Shown in pieces: positions 36,697 through 44,090 of a DNA stretch of 64,000 nt. The notes under the pieces were generated by a model, which searched no databases, was not told the DNA's origin, and saw only the letters and a list, made by a program, of their open reading frames with translations. The stretch comes from Rheinheimera sp. SA_1 (GTDB lineage: Bacteria > Pseudomonadota > Gammaproteobacteria > Enterobacterales > Alteromonadaceae). Within the stretch, counting starts at the first letter, position 1; each line of letters starts with the position of its first letter. The stretch covers positions 682,001 through 746,000 of the forward strand of contig NZ_LXWK01000016.1 of NCBI RefSeq assembly GCF_001669775.1. The letters run 5' to 3'. A program made the position numbers and the translations under genes.

Positions 36697-39600
36697 ATGG
36701 AAATTACGTTGCCTACGCCCCCGTCAGTTGAAAAAATGCAGTTTGATAACTACCGTGAACCTTCCGCGCCGAAATCGTATAGCAGCGAAGCCGACACAAC
36801 TGCACGTCAGCCGAAAAAAGTCCGTCGTAGCCTCATTCCCTGGCTGTTGCTGTTATTGCTGATCGCCGGAACTGTCTTGGTTGCATATGAAATGCACACC
36901 GCCAACTACAGCGCCAAACCCATCAGCGACTATGCCAAAACTCTGACTTATCAATTAAAATCTGGCCCGTCCAACAACATCGTTTACCCGCAAGCCGGCC
37001 CGTTCGATGAACGCCATGGTTACAGCCGACTGCCGCAATTATTACCCCGGCTGCTGGACCGTAATTTCCGCATTATGGCACAAACTGAATTTTCTCCGGC
37101 GCTGCAACACTACGCTGAACAAGGCTTGTTCCCGCCTTATCGCGAAAAAGTGCAATCAGGCTTATTTTTAGCCGATTGTCGTAACGAAACCTTATTCGAT
37201 TTTAATTACCCACAACGGGTCTATCGTGACCCACGCGAAATCCCATTGGTCGTCGCGCATAGCCTGCTGTTTATTGAAAACCGTAATTTGCTGCGTATTC
37301 CGCCAATGGCCAACCCGGTGATGGACTGGCCACGTTTTATCATGGCGGCAGCCAGTCAAGTGGGTAAAGTGTTGTCGGTGGGCGGCCAGTCCGCCGGTGG
37401 TAGTACCTTGGCCACCCAGATTGAAAAATTCCGCCACTCGCCGCAGGGTTTAACCCGCAGCTTTAAAGATAAAGCGGTGCAGATTATTTCCGGTACCATC
37501 CGCGTTTATGCACACGGCACCAATACCATGGGTATGCGCACACGAATTGTGCAGGATTATTTAAACACAGTGCCGTTATCATCAGCACCAGGCCATGGTG
37601 AAGTGCATGGCGTGGGTGATGCGCTGTATGCCTGGTTTGGCAGTGATTTTGCCAAAGCCAATCAGTTACTCAGTAACCCGGAACAACCGGCAACCGCCAG
37701 TGAACGGGCGCAATATTTCCGCCAGATTGTTGCGCTGATGATTGCGCAGCGCCGCCCTTCTTATTATTTGCTGCAAGGCCATGATGATCTGGAAGAGCTC
37801 ACCAACAGCCATATCCGGCTGTTGGCGAACGCCGGTATTGTCGATGCTTCCTTACGCGATTTAGCATTGTCACAGAAACTCACCTTCGTCCGCGCGAAAC
37901 CGAACCAGTCACAAGCCGAACAGGATGCGCGAAAAGGCATCAACGCCGCCCGGTTGCGTTTAGGGAATTTGTTGAATCAACCAATGTACGATCTGGACCG
38001 GTTAGATCTCAACGCTCACAGCGCCTTACACGGTGAAGTGCAGCAAAAAGTCAGCGCCTATTTACGTAGCCTGGCGAACCCGGACACGGCCGCCAAATAT
38101 GGTCTGATTGGTGAGCGGCTGTTAAGCGCCAAAGGCACCGCCGAAGTACTGTACAGTTTTACCTTGTTTGAAAAAACCAGTGACGGTAACAGAGTGCGGG
38201 TGCAAACCGACAGTACAGATCAACCTTTTGATTTAAATGAACATAGTAAACTGGAGCTGGGTTCTACCGCCAAACTGCGGGTGCTGGCCACTTACCTGGA
38301 AATTGTCGCCGAGCTGCACCAGAGTTTCGCTGACGAATTACCGGTCAACTTGCTGAATCTGGATATTGCGCCGCAAGACCATATCACCCGTTGGGCTTCA
38401 CAATATATGGCGCAAACTTCAGATCGCAGCCTGACCGCCATGCTGGATGCAGCTTTACAGCGCACCTATTCAGCCTCCCCTGCCGAACGGTTTTTTACCG
38501 GTGGTGGTTTGCAGGTATTTAATAACTTCGATAATAAAGAAAACGGCAAGGTGCCAACTGTGGCCGAGTCGTTACAGCAATCGCACAACCTGCCATTTGT
38601 GCGGTTGATGCGCGATATCGTGGCATATTCCAGCAGTTATCAAACCCTTGGCAGCAGCTCGTTGTTACTGCGCAGCGATAAAGATCCAAAACGGGAAGAA
38701 TACCTGCGCCGGTTTATCGATAAAGAAGGCACCGAATTTTTACGCAAATTCTGGCGCAAGTACCAGCAAAAACCGGCCGATGAACGTCTCGAAGTATTTT
38801 TTGACGGCTTAAAACAAACACCGGATCGCTTGGCCGCAGTGCACCGCTATTTATTACCGGAGTCTGATTTTGCGCTATTCAGCCGTTTTTTAATCGACAA
38901 ACTGCCGGATGAACAACTGACACCGAAAAAACTGAACGAGTTGTATAACAAATACGGTCCGGGTAAATTCAGCCTGCCGGATCAGGGTTATATCGCCAAA
39001 GTGCACCCGCTGGAACTGTGGTTACTTAGCTACATGAACAAAAACCCGGATGCTAAGTTTAACGACGCCGTGGCGCAAAGCAGCGAGCAACGCCAGCAAG
39101 TGTATCGCTGGTTGTTTAAAACCAGTAACCGTAGCGCCCGCGACAACCGCATCCGCATTATGCTGGAAGTTGAAGCCTTTCTCGACATCCACCAGCGCTG
39201 GGCCAAACTGGGTTACGCCTTTGACCACTTAGTGCCGTCATTGGGCACGGCGTTGGGCAGCTCCGGCGACCGCCCGGCTGCGCTGGCTGAACTGATGGGG
39301 ATTATCCAGAATGATGGCGTGAAGCTGCCCACCATCCGCATCGACAGCCTGCATTTTGCCGCCAAAACACCGTACGAAACCATGCTGCAATATAACGCCA
39401 GCGCGGGTGAACGGGTGATGCGACCAGAAGTGGCACGGGCGCTGAAGAAAACTTTGGGTCAGGTGGCTGAGCTTGGTACCGCGAGGCGGTTGACCGGCAG
39501 TTTTATCAAAGCCGATGGCAGCGCGCTGAAAATTGGCGGCAAAACCGGCACCGGTGATAACCGGGTCGCCACGCAAGTAGTACGTGGCAAAGTGATGGCA

Positions 39601-39807
39601 TCAACCGTTAACAACCGCACTGCCACTTTTGTGTTCTTCTTAGGCGACAACTATTTTGGCACTCTGACCGCTTTTGTGCCGGGCAAAGGCGCCGACGGTT
39701 TCAGCTTCACCTCCGCCCTGCCACTACAAGTGCTCAAAGGCATGGCACCGCTGATTAAGCCTTATGTGGTGAAAAATAGCCCGATGTGTGCAGTCCCAAC
39801 TAAATAA
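36697..39807 (+). CDS. Class A penicillin-binding protein (GT51 transglycosylase plus transpeptidase)
   Basis: A 1036-residue membrane protein. A cytoplasmic N-terminus, one helix (SLIPWLLLLLLIAGTVLVA) and a GT51 domain with the catalytic Glu in LFIENRNLL and QSAGGSTLATQIEKFRHSPQG come first. The transpeptidase part carries SxxK in LGSTAKLRVLATYLE and KTG in KIGGKTGTGDNR. It makes and cross-links peptidoglycan. It is longer than PBP1a/b and has a large middle insertion, so it may be a specialised cell-wall enzyme. Monocistronic, with a hairpin after the stop. Confidence 0.9.
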   Translation: MEITLPTPPSVEKMQFDNYREPSAPKSYSSEADTTARQPKKVRRSLIPWLLLLLLIAGTVLVAYEMHTANYSAKPISDYAKTLTYQLKSGPSNNIVYPQAGPFDERHGYSRLPQLLPRLLDRNFRIMAQTEFSPALQHYAEQGLFPPYREKVQSGLFLADCRNETLFDFNYPQRVYRDPREIPLVVAHSLLFIENRNLLRIPPMANPVMDWPRFIMAAASQVGKVLSVGGQSAGGSTLATQIEKFRHSPQGLTRSFKDKAVQIISGTIRVYAHGTNTMGMRTRIVQDYLNTVPLSSAPGHGEVHGVGDALYAWFGSDFAKANQLLSNPEQPATASERAQYFRQIVALMIAQRRPSYYLLQGHDDLEELTNSHIRLLANAGIVDASLRDLALSQKLTFVRAKPNQSQAEQDARKGINAARLRLGNLLNQPMYDLDRLDLNAHSALHGEVQQKVSAYLRSLANPDTAAKYGLIGERLLSAKGTAEVLYSFTLFEKTSDGNRVRVQTDSTDQPFDLNEHSKLELGSTAKLRVLATYLEIVAELHQSFADELPVNLLNLDIAPQDHITRWASQYMAQTSDRSLTAMLDAALQRTYSASPAERFFTGGGLQVFNNFDNKENGKVPTVAESLQQSHNLPFVRLMRDIVAYSSSYQTLGSSSLLLRSDKDPKREEYLRRFIDKEGTEFLRKFWRKYQQKPADERLEVFFDGLKQTPDRLAAVHRYLLPESDFALFSRFLIDKLPDEQLTPKKLNELYNKYGPGKFSLPDQGYIAKVHPLELWLLSYMNKNPDAKFNDAVAQSSEQRQQVYRWLFKTSNRSARDNRIRIMLEVEAFLDIHQRWAKLGYAFDHLVPSLGTALGSSGDRPAALAELMGIIQNDGVKLPTIRIDSLHFAAKTPYETMLQYNASAGERVMRPEVARALKKTLGQVAELGTARRLTGSFIKADGSALKIGGKTGTGDNRVATQVVRGKVMASTVNNRTATFVFFLGDNYFGTLTAFVPGKGADGFSFTSALPLQVLKGMAPLIKPYVVKNSPMCAVPTK

Positions 39808-39818
39808 AACTGTTAAGC

Positions 39819-39850
39819 CCTTGTCCTTCAACTGTTTTTGAAGGACAAGG
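39819..39850 (+). other. Hairpin after the penicillin-binding protein gene
   Basis: Perfect 12-bp arms CCTTGTCCTTCA (39819-39830) and TGAAGGACAAGG (39839-39850) around an 8-nt loop, 11 bp after the stop codon. No T-run follows. It may stabilise the 3' end or terminate with a factor. Confidence 0.5.
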
Positions 39851-40020
39851 CCGCAATGCCAAGCTGCCCAACCGGCCAACCGGCCAACCTTGACCTAGTG
39901 TTCCAAAAGCGTTATTACACTTGCCAACTGGCTGCAAACGCCCCGAATCCCTGCATCAGCAGCTCCTGCCTTAAAGCAATCATTGGTCCTTCAGCACTTC
40001 GCACAGTACCTGTTTTTTTC

Positions 40021-40050
40021 CTTTTCAAAACAAGCGACTTCAGTTAGTCT
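40021..40050 (+). promoter_or_regulatory. Conserved promoter block upstream of precursor 1
   Basis: A 30-bp block (CTTTTCAAAACAAGCGACTT and onward) that differs by one base from the block at 40637-40666 upstream of precursor 2. It probably contains the promoter or activator site. Precursor 3 lacks it. Confidence 0.55.
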
Positions 40051-40079
40051 TAACCAGCGTATTACCTATTAACAAAACG

Positions 40080-40119
40080 TTGATGTTACAACCGACTGAA
40101 GCTTTTGGTTCAGCATCAA
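40080..40119 (+). promoter_or_regulatory. 5' leader hairpin of precursor 1
   Basis: TTGATG (40080-40085) pairs with CATCAA (40114-40119), with an extended upper stem ACAACC/GGTT. The hairpin ends 37 nt before the start codon. Equivalent hairpins precede precursors 2 and 3. Confidence 0.6.
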
Positions 40120-40155
40120 TTCGAAGTTCCAACTCAGCTAATTTTAGGGATAGAT

Positions 40156-40422
40156 ATGTCACTGATCCATGTTATCGAGCAACTGGGTACCAATGCAGCA
40201 TTACAGCAATTAAGTCAGGCACAACTGATGGCGATGTTTAGTGATGCGGCTACCGATAAAAATCAACTGGAAGCACTTTTAAAAGGCAACGTTGATGGTT
40301 TGTCAGAGTTGCTGGAAGTTCCGGTTTATCGTTGCGTAACGGAAGTCGCGTCGCAAGATGATGATTCTGCTGAAGAAGAAAAAGTAGAACATACCATCCA
40401 ACAGTCTATCAATTTACAGTAA
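40156..40422 (+). CDS. Split-borosin precursor peptide 1
   Basis: An 88-residue small protein. The start ATG at 40156 follows the leader TTTTAGGGATAGAT; the longer frame from 40105 contains the leader hairpin and is not coding. MSLIHVIEQLGTNAALQQL begins a helical region (about 1-54) resembling the borosin-binding domain of split precursors. A hydrophobic beta-branched stretch PVYRCVTEVA (56-65) is the likely core, followed by an acidic tail and IQQSINLQ. The function as methyltransferase substrate is inferred from the borosin N-methyltransferase 3.7 kb downstream. Its own promoter and terminator suggest separate, probably high, expression. Confidence 0.75.
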   Translation: MSLIHVIEQLGTNAALQQLSQAQLMAMFSDAATDKNQLEALLKGNVDGLSELLEVPVYRCVTEVASQDDDSAEEEKVEHTIQQSINLQ

Positions 40423-40450
40423 CTCATGAACTGAAAATTTTAATTGAACC

Positions 40451-40511
40451 CCGAGGCGGTACTGGCAGTTGTCAGATTATTGAGATTGCCAGTACCAACT
40501 CGGTGTTTTTT
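40451..40511 (+). terminator. Terminator of precursor 1
   Basis: Outer stem CCGAG/CTCGG and inner stem GGTACTGGCA (40458-40467) with TGCCAGTACC (40487-40496), then TGTTTTTT. A textbook intrinsic terminator 29 bp after the stop. Confidence 0.85.
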
Positions 40512-40636
40512 CGCAAAGTAGACCAAGTCTATTTGTTTTGAATTTTACGGATAAATCTAAACTTCTTCAAATAACTGAAATTGAAAAAAATGTGACGATA
40601 ATTTGTATCTGTGCATTTCGCCTAGTTACTATTTTT

Positions 40637-40666
40637 CTTTTCAAAACAAACGACTTCAGTTAGTCT
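40637..40666 (+). promoter_or_regulatory. Conserved promoter block upstream of precursor 2
   Basis: CTTTTCAAAACAAACGACTT and onward, 29 of 30 bases identical to the block at 40021-40050. The same distance to the leader hairpin shows that promoter, leader and gene were duplicated together. Confidence 0.55.
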
Positions 40667-40696
40667 AAATAGGCTTATGAGCTATTAACAATAGCG

Positions 40697-40736
40697 TTGA
40701 TGTGAGAACTGATTTAGGCTTGTGGTTCAACATCAA
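40697..40736 (+). promoter_or_regulatory. 5' leader hairpin of precursor 2
   Basis: TTGATGT (40697-40703) pairs with ACATCAA (40730-40736) and GAAC with GTTC above it. It ends 36 nt before the ATG. The upper stem sequence differs from precursor 1 but stays paired. Confidence 0.6.
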
Positions 40737-40771
40737 ATCGAATTTCCAATCAGCTAATTTTAGGGATAGAT

Positions 40772-41050
40772 ATGTCACTGATCCATGTTATCGAGCAACT
40801 AGGCACGAATTCCGCATTACAGCAATTAAGTAAAGTGCAATTGATGGACATTTTTAGTGATGCGACCACAGATTCAAATCAATTAGAAGCATTGTTAAAT
40901 GGCAATGTTGAAAAACTCTCTGATTTACTTCAAGTTCCGGTTTATCGTTGTGTAACAGAACACGCAACCGAAGAAGAGGAGTTGCCTGGTAATAATGAGT
41001 GTGAGAAATCAATTCAACAGTCTGTCAATTTGCCACAACTCCTGAACTGA
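40772..41050 (+). CDS. Split-borosin precursor peptide 2
   Basis: A 92-residue paralogue of precursor 1. Residues 1-60 align without gaps (MSLIHVIEQLGTNSALQQLS, NQLEALLNGN, PVYRCVTEHA with Cys60). The tail after the core is acidic and differs (EEEE, a GNN segment, a second Cys), then IQQSVNL. The stop TAA of copy 1 reads CAA here, so PQLLN is added. Leader identical in layout to precursor 1. Probably modified by the same N-methyltransferase. Confidence 0.75.
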   Translation: MSLIHVIEQLGTNSALQQLSKVQLMDIFSDATTDSNQLEALLNGNVEKLSDLLQVPVYRCVTEHATEEEELPGNNECEKSIQQSVNLPQLLN

Positions 41051-41069
41051 AAATTTTAATTGAACCACG

Positions 41070-41128
41070 AGATCGGTACTGGCAATTTCAGACTACTGAT
41101 ATTGCCAGAAACCGTTTCGGAGTGTTTT
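41070..41128 (+). terminator. Terminator of precursor 2
   Basis: Homologous to the precursor 1 terminator but with a changed stem: CTGGCAAT pairs with ATTGCCAG, with outer CGGT/ACCG and then a T-rich tail. The base changes keep pairing. Confidence 0.7.
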
Positions 41129-41340
41129 CAAATAGAATACCGAAGTTATTAATTTGAAACTTCAGGAATAGAGTTTTAGCTAGATCTATTAACTGAAATT
41201 GAAAAGATTTAGACTCCATCAGAGCGTTGAAAACTTTGCCATAACAGGTTAAATGTTCCTTCTTCGTTTGATGGATCCATGTCTTTTAAAAATAGCCTGG
41301 TTCGGTTACGCTGAGCGGGCTTGTTAATTTTTTACAAATT

Positions 41341-41382
41341 TTTGATGTTAATAAAGATTTTTATGCCCATTTAAACATCAAA
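41341..41382 (+). promoter_or_regulatory. 5' leader hairpin of precursor 3
   Basis: TTTGATGTT (41341-41349) pairs with AACATCAAA (41374-41382). It ends 36 nt before the ATG, as for precursors 1 and 2, although the rest of this upstream region is unrelated to theirs. Confidence 0.6.
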
Positions 41383-41417
41383 TCATAGATCCAACGTAGC
41401 TAATTTTGGAGTTAAAT

Positions 41418-41684
41418 ATGTCACTTATTCAGGTTATCGAACAACTGGGCGCCAACTCGGCATTACAACAATTAACCCCGGCAGAACTTAAATCTTTATT
41501 TACCAACGACGAGATCGACAATATCCAACTGGAAGCAGTTGTAAGTGGTGACATTGAAAATTTAAATGCACTATTGAATACGATAGTATATCAGTGTGTT
41601 GTACAGGTTCCTGCTGAACAAGAAGATGAGCCTGTAGAGGAAGATGAACAAGAATCATCGAAACAATCTATTCATTTACAATAA
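41418..41684 (+). CDS. Split-borosin precursor peptide 3
   Basis: An 88-residue diverged paralogue. The ATG at 41418 follows GGAG with 7 nt spacing. MSLIQVIEQLGANSALQQLT and NIQLEAVVSGDIENLNALL keep the putative binding domain. The core region is IVYQCVVQVP with Cys60 in the same position; the tail is strongly acidic and ends SKQSIHLQ. No terminator follows: the next gene starts 10 bp later, so this copy heads the operon with the sensor, acetyltransferase and methyltransferase. Confidence 0.75.
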   Translation: MSLIQVIEQLGANSALQQLTPAELKSLFTNDEIDNIQLEAVVSGDIENLNALLNTIVYQCVVQVPAEQEDEPVEEDEQESSKQSIHLQ

Positions 41685-41694
41685 CTGAGATTCC

Positions 41695-43443
41695 GTGAAC
41701 AGCCTTATTTCTATTTTGGGTGTGGTGTTACTACTCATAGTAACACCGGTTCTGGCCAATGAAAAATTATCTGAATTATTTGCTAAAATAGACCAGATTA
41801 AAGCATCAGACCCTGCGCAATTTAAAGTTTTATTGCAACAGATTGGTCAGTATGACCTCGCTTCCAACGATCTACAATACTATCTGTATTTACAAGGCTA
41901 CCACGCTCAATATCTCGGCGAACATGACAAAGCTTTCACATTTTATGAAAAATCTTTATTAGCCGGTAATTCAATAGATATAGAGTACAAAGTTCTAGCA
42001 CTACTTTCAAACTTAATGACTGTTAGACAAAATATTACAGCGGCGTTTAGCTACCTTTTTCAGGCTATGGCTCTGGCCGACAAAGTCTCGGATCCCAATC
42101 TTAGACCCATGGCAAAAGTAACAGCGTTAACAACATATATGAGCATGAAGCTCTATCAAGAAACACAAAACATTAGCTTGGAATTGATCGAAGATGATAT
42201 CCAAGGCAGGTACAGATGCGTTGCTATTTTTTATAATGATTACAGTACGCAAGAATTGACACCAGACAAAGTATCGTTGGAACGTTTGCAAAAAGGTGCT
42301 GACTATTGCATTAGCCAGAATGATCCTTTAACTGCGTTGTTCGCACAAGCATTGGTAGCCAGATACTACCTATTCCATCAAGACTATACCCAAGTGGAAA
42401 AAGTTATTAATGCCCATCTTCCCGCAGTTGAAAAACTTGGTTTTGCTCACCTTATAGGTCATTATTATGTGCTTCTTACTCAGGCGCAATTGGCATTGAA
42501 TCAGCCAGATTCAGCTGAAAAAACCTTAGGACTGCTTTTTACACTGCAGCATCAATTGTCTACTAGTGAACCTATGGTCGAAGGGTACCGTCTAAAAGCT
42601 CAGCTTGACGAAATACAGGGTCGTGACACTAAAGCATTGCTAGCTTACAAACAGTATGTACAAGCTGACAAAATTTACAAAAACACACTATCACTCCAGC
42701 AAACTGCTTATCATCTTGCAAAAAATGAAATCCTTAATAAAAACCAGCAAATCGCCCTGTTGGAGAAAAATAACACTTTACTGACATTGGAAAATGAACT
42801 GGCTGTTGCAGAAAATGACAATAAAAAACTACTGATTGCCTTACTATTAACCACCTTGGTTTTTATAAGTTATGTCGCCTTCAGAGCATTTCGTAATAGC
42901 AGTATCTACCGAAAAATTGCCGAAAATGACAGTTTGCTTGGCATTAGTAACAGATACTATTTTACAAAAACAGTGTCCGCATTGTTGGTGACCAGCAAAC
43001 CAGCCCAGCAGATTGATGCCTTTATTATTTTTGATTTAGACTGGTTTAAACAGGTAAATGATCGACATGGTCATTTAACCGGTGACTGGGTGTTAAAAGC
43101 GGTCGTTGAGCATTGCCGGCAATTTGTTCGTAACGTCGATGTTTTTGGACGGATCGGCGGTGAAGAATTCGCGATTTTTTTACCGGCCTGTACCGCGGAG
43201 AAAGCCGCATTGCTGGCGGAAATTCTACGGGATGTGATTGAGCAAATTGACTGCAGCGGCAGTGGCCATCCGATAAAAACTAGCGCCAGTTTTGGGGTCA
43301 CTTGCACCGACCGCTCTGGTTATGAACTGCGGCAACTGTTCCGTGATGCCGATATCGCCCTTTATCTGTCAAAAAACCAGGGGCGTAATAAAGTGACTTT
43401 ATTTGAACCCACTCAACAAAAAGAAAACCCTGCAGCACTATGA
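41695..43443 (+). CDS. TPR-containing membrane diguanylate cyclase
   Basis: A 582-residue protein starting at a GTG. Signal peptide (ILGVVLLLIVTPVLA), a periplasmic TPR-like helical repeat domain (about 25-330), a short coiled coil, one membrane helix (about 378-398) and a GGDEF domain. The GGDEF motif is GRIGGEEFAIF at about residue 485 and looks active; there is no obvious RxxD inhibitory site. It should make c-di-GMP in response to a periplasmic signal. It sits inside the borosin operon: 10 bp after precursor 3, overlapping the GNAT gene by 4 bp. Confidence 0.88.
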   Translation: MNSLISILGVVLLLIVTPVLANEKLSELFAKIDQIKASDPAQFKVLLQQIGQYDLASNDLQYYLYLQGYHAQYLGEHDKAFTFYEKSLLAGNSIDIEYKVLALLSNLMTVRQNITAAFSYLFQAMALADKVSDPNLRPMAKVTALTTYMSMKLYQETQNISLELIEDDIQGRYRCVAIFYNDYSTQELTPDKVSLERLQKGADYCISQNDPLTALFAQALVARYYLFHQDYTQVEKVINAHLPAVEKLGFAHLIGHYYVLLTQAQLALNQPDSAEKTLGLLFTLQHQLSTSEPMVEGYRLKAQLDEIQGRDTKALLAYKQYVQADKIYKNTLSLQQTAYHLAKNEILNKNQQIALLEKNNTLLTLENELAVAENDNKKLLIALLLTTLVFISYVAFRAFRNSSIYRKIAENDSLLGISNRYYFTKTVSALLVTSKPAQQIDAFIIFDLDWFKQVNDRHGHLTGDWVLKAVVEHCRQFVRNVDVFGRIGGEEFAIFLPACTAEKAALLAEILRDVIEQIDCSGSGHPIKTSASFGVTCTDRSGYELRQLFRDADIALYLSKNQGRNKVTLFEPTQQKENPAAL

Positions 43444-44048
43444 CTTATCCCATTCAAAAGTTTATTCGAAGCGCCCGTTTAAGTTTATCTGCAATGACCC
43501 AGGCAGAACTGACGCTGTACCAGAATTTGTATGCTGATCCTGTCACGATGCAATATATCGGTCCCTGTTTTGACAAAGAACAAAGTGCGGTGTTTTTTCA
43601 GAACTGCCTGAAAAGGATCAAAAAAGCCGATTCCGGCTGGCATTTTTTTGCTATTCAGCTTCATAACCAAAAAGATGCCATTGGGTTTATATCGCTGATA
43701 AAAAAACCATTTGTTGAGGCTCCATTTGAGCTTGGCATTATATTAAGTGCAACCGCCCGGGGTTTAGGTTATGCCGACGAAGCATTAACGGCATTATTTT
43801 TACACTGTTTTATTGGAGCCAAGGTACCGGCTTTATTGGCTTGTGTAGACCCACGCAACCTTGGCGCCGTGAAACATATCAAACACTTTGGTTTTGTTGA
43901 CGCCCCTGCTGTGCTTAAAAAAAGTGCTGAGCTCAATAGCTATTTATTACATGCAACTGCTGACAACATCAGCTACCTGCGCACACTCAGCCAACAATTT
44001 TCCGAACAACAATTTGACAAACCGCAACCCGCTCTGGCTGAAGCCTGA
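43440..44048 (+). CDS. GNAT-family acetyltransferase (RimJ/RimL-like)
   Basis: A 202-residue GNAT protein. IRSARLSLSAMTQAELTLYQ and FELGIILSATARGLGYADEAL fit the acceptor and acetyl-CoA-binding region (RGLGYADEA is the R/Q-x-x-G-x-G/A loop), and VDPRNLGAVKHIKHFGF is the C-terminal motif. The start overlaps the GGDEF stop as ATGA, implying translational coupling. It may acetylate a peptide N-terminus or side chain, possibly of the precursor, but the substrate is unknown. Confidence 0.85.
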   Translation: MTYPIQKFIRSARLSLSAMTQAELTLYQNLYADPVTMQYIGPCFDKEQSAVFFQNCLKRIKKADSGWHFFAIQLHNQKDAIGFISLIKKPFVEAPFELGIILSATARGLGYADEALTALFLHCFIGAKVPALLACVDPRNLGAVKHIKHFGFVDAPAVLKKSAELNSYLLHATADNISYLRTLSQQFSEQQFDKPQPALAEA

Positions 44049-44090
44049 ACTTAACAGCAGTTTCATTTGATAACACTCTAAGGAATTCCC

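Noticed and set aside
39838-40047. 69-residue frame between the penicillin-binding protein gene and precursor 1
   Set aside because: Begins inside a perfect hairpin and covers the precursor promoter block; no homologue in the equivalent place before precursor 2.
40105-40155. N-terminal extension of precursor 1
   Set aside because: The extension is the leader with the hairpin; copies 2 and 3 start at MSLI with the same spacing.
40156-41684. Small paralogues as a CRISPR or toxin-antitoxin array
   Set aside because: No short direct repeats with unique spacers; no toxin-like partner, and the downstream methyltransferase gives a better explanation.
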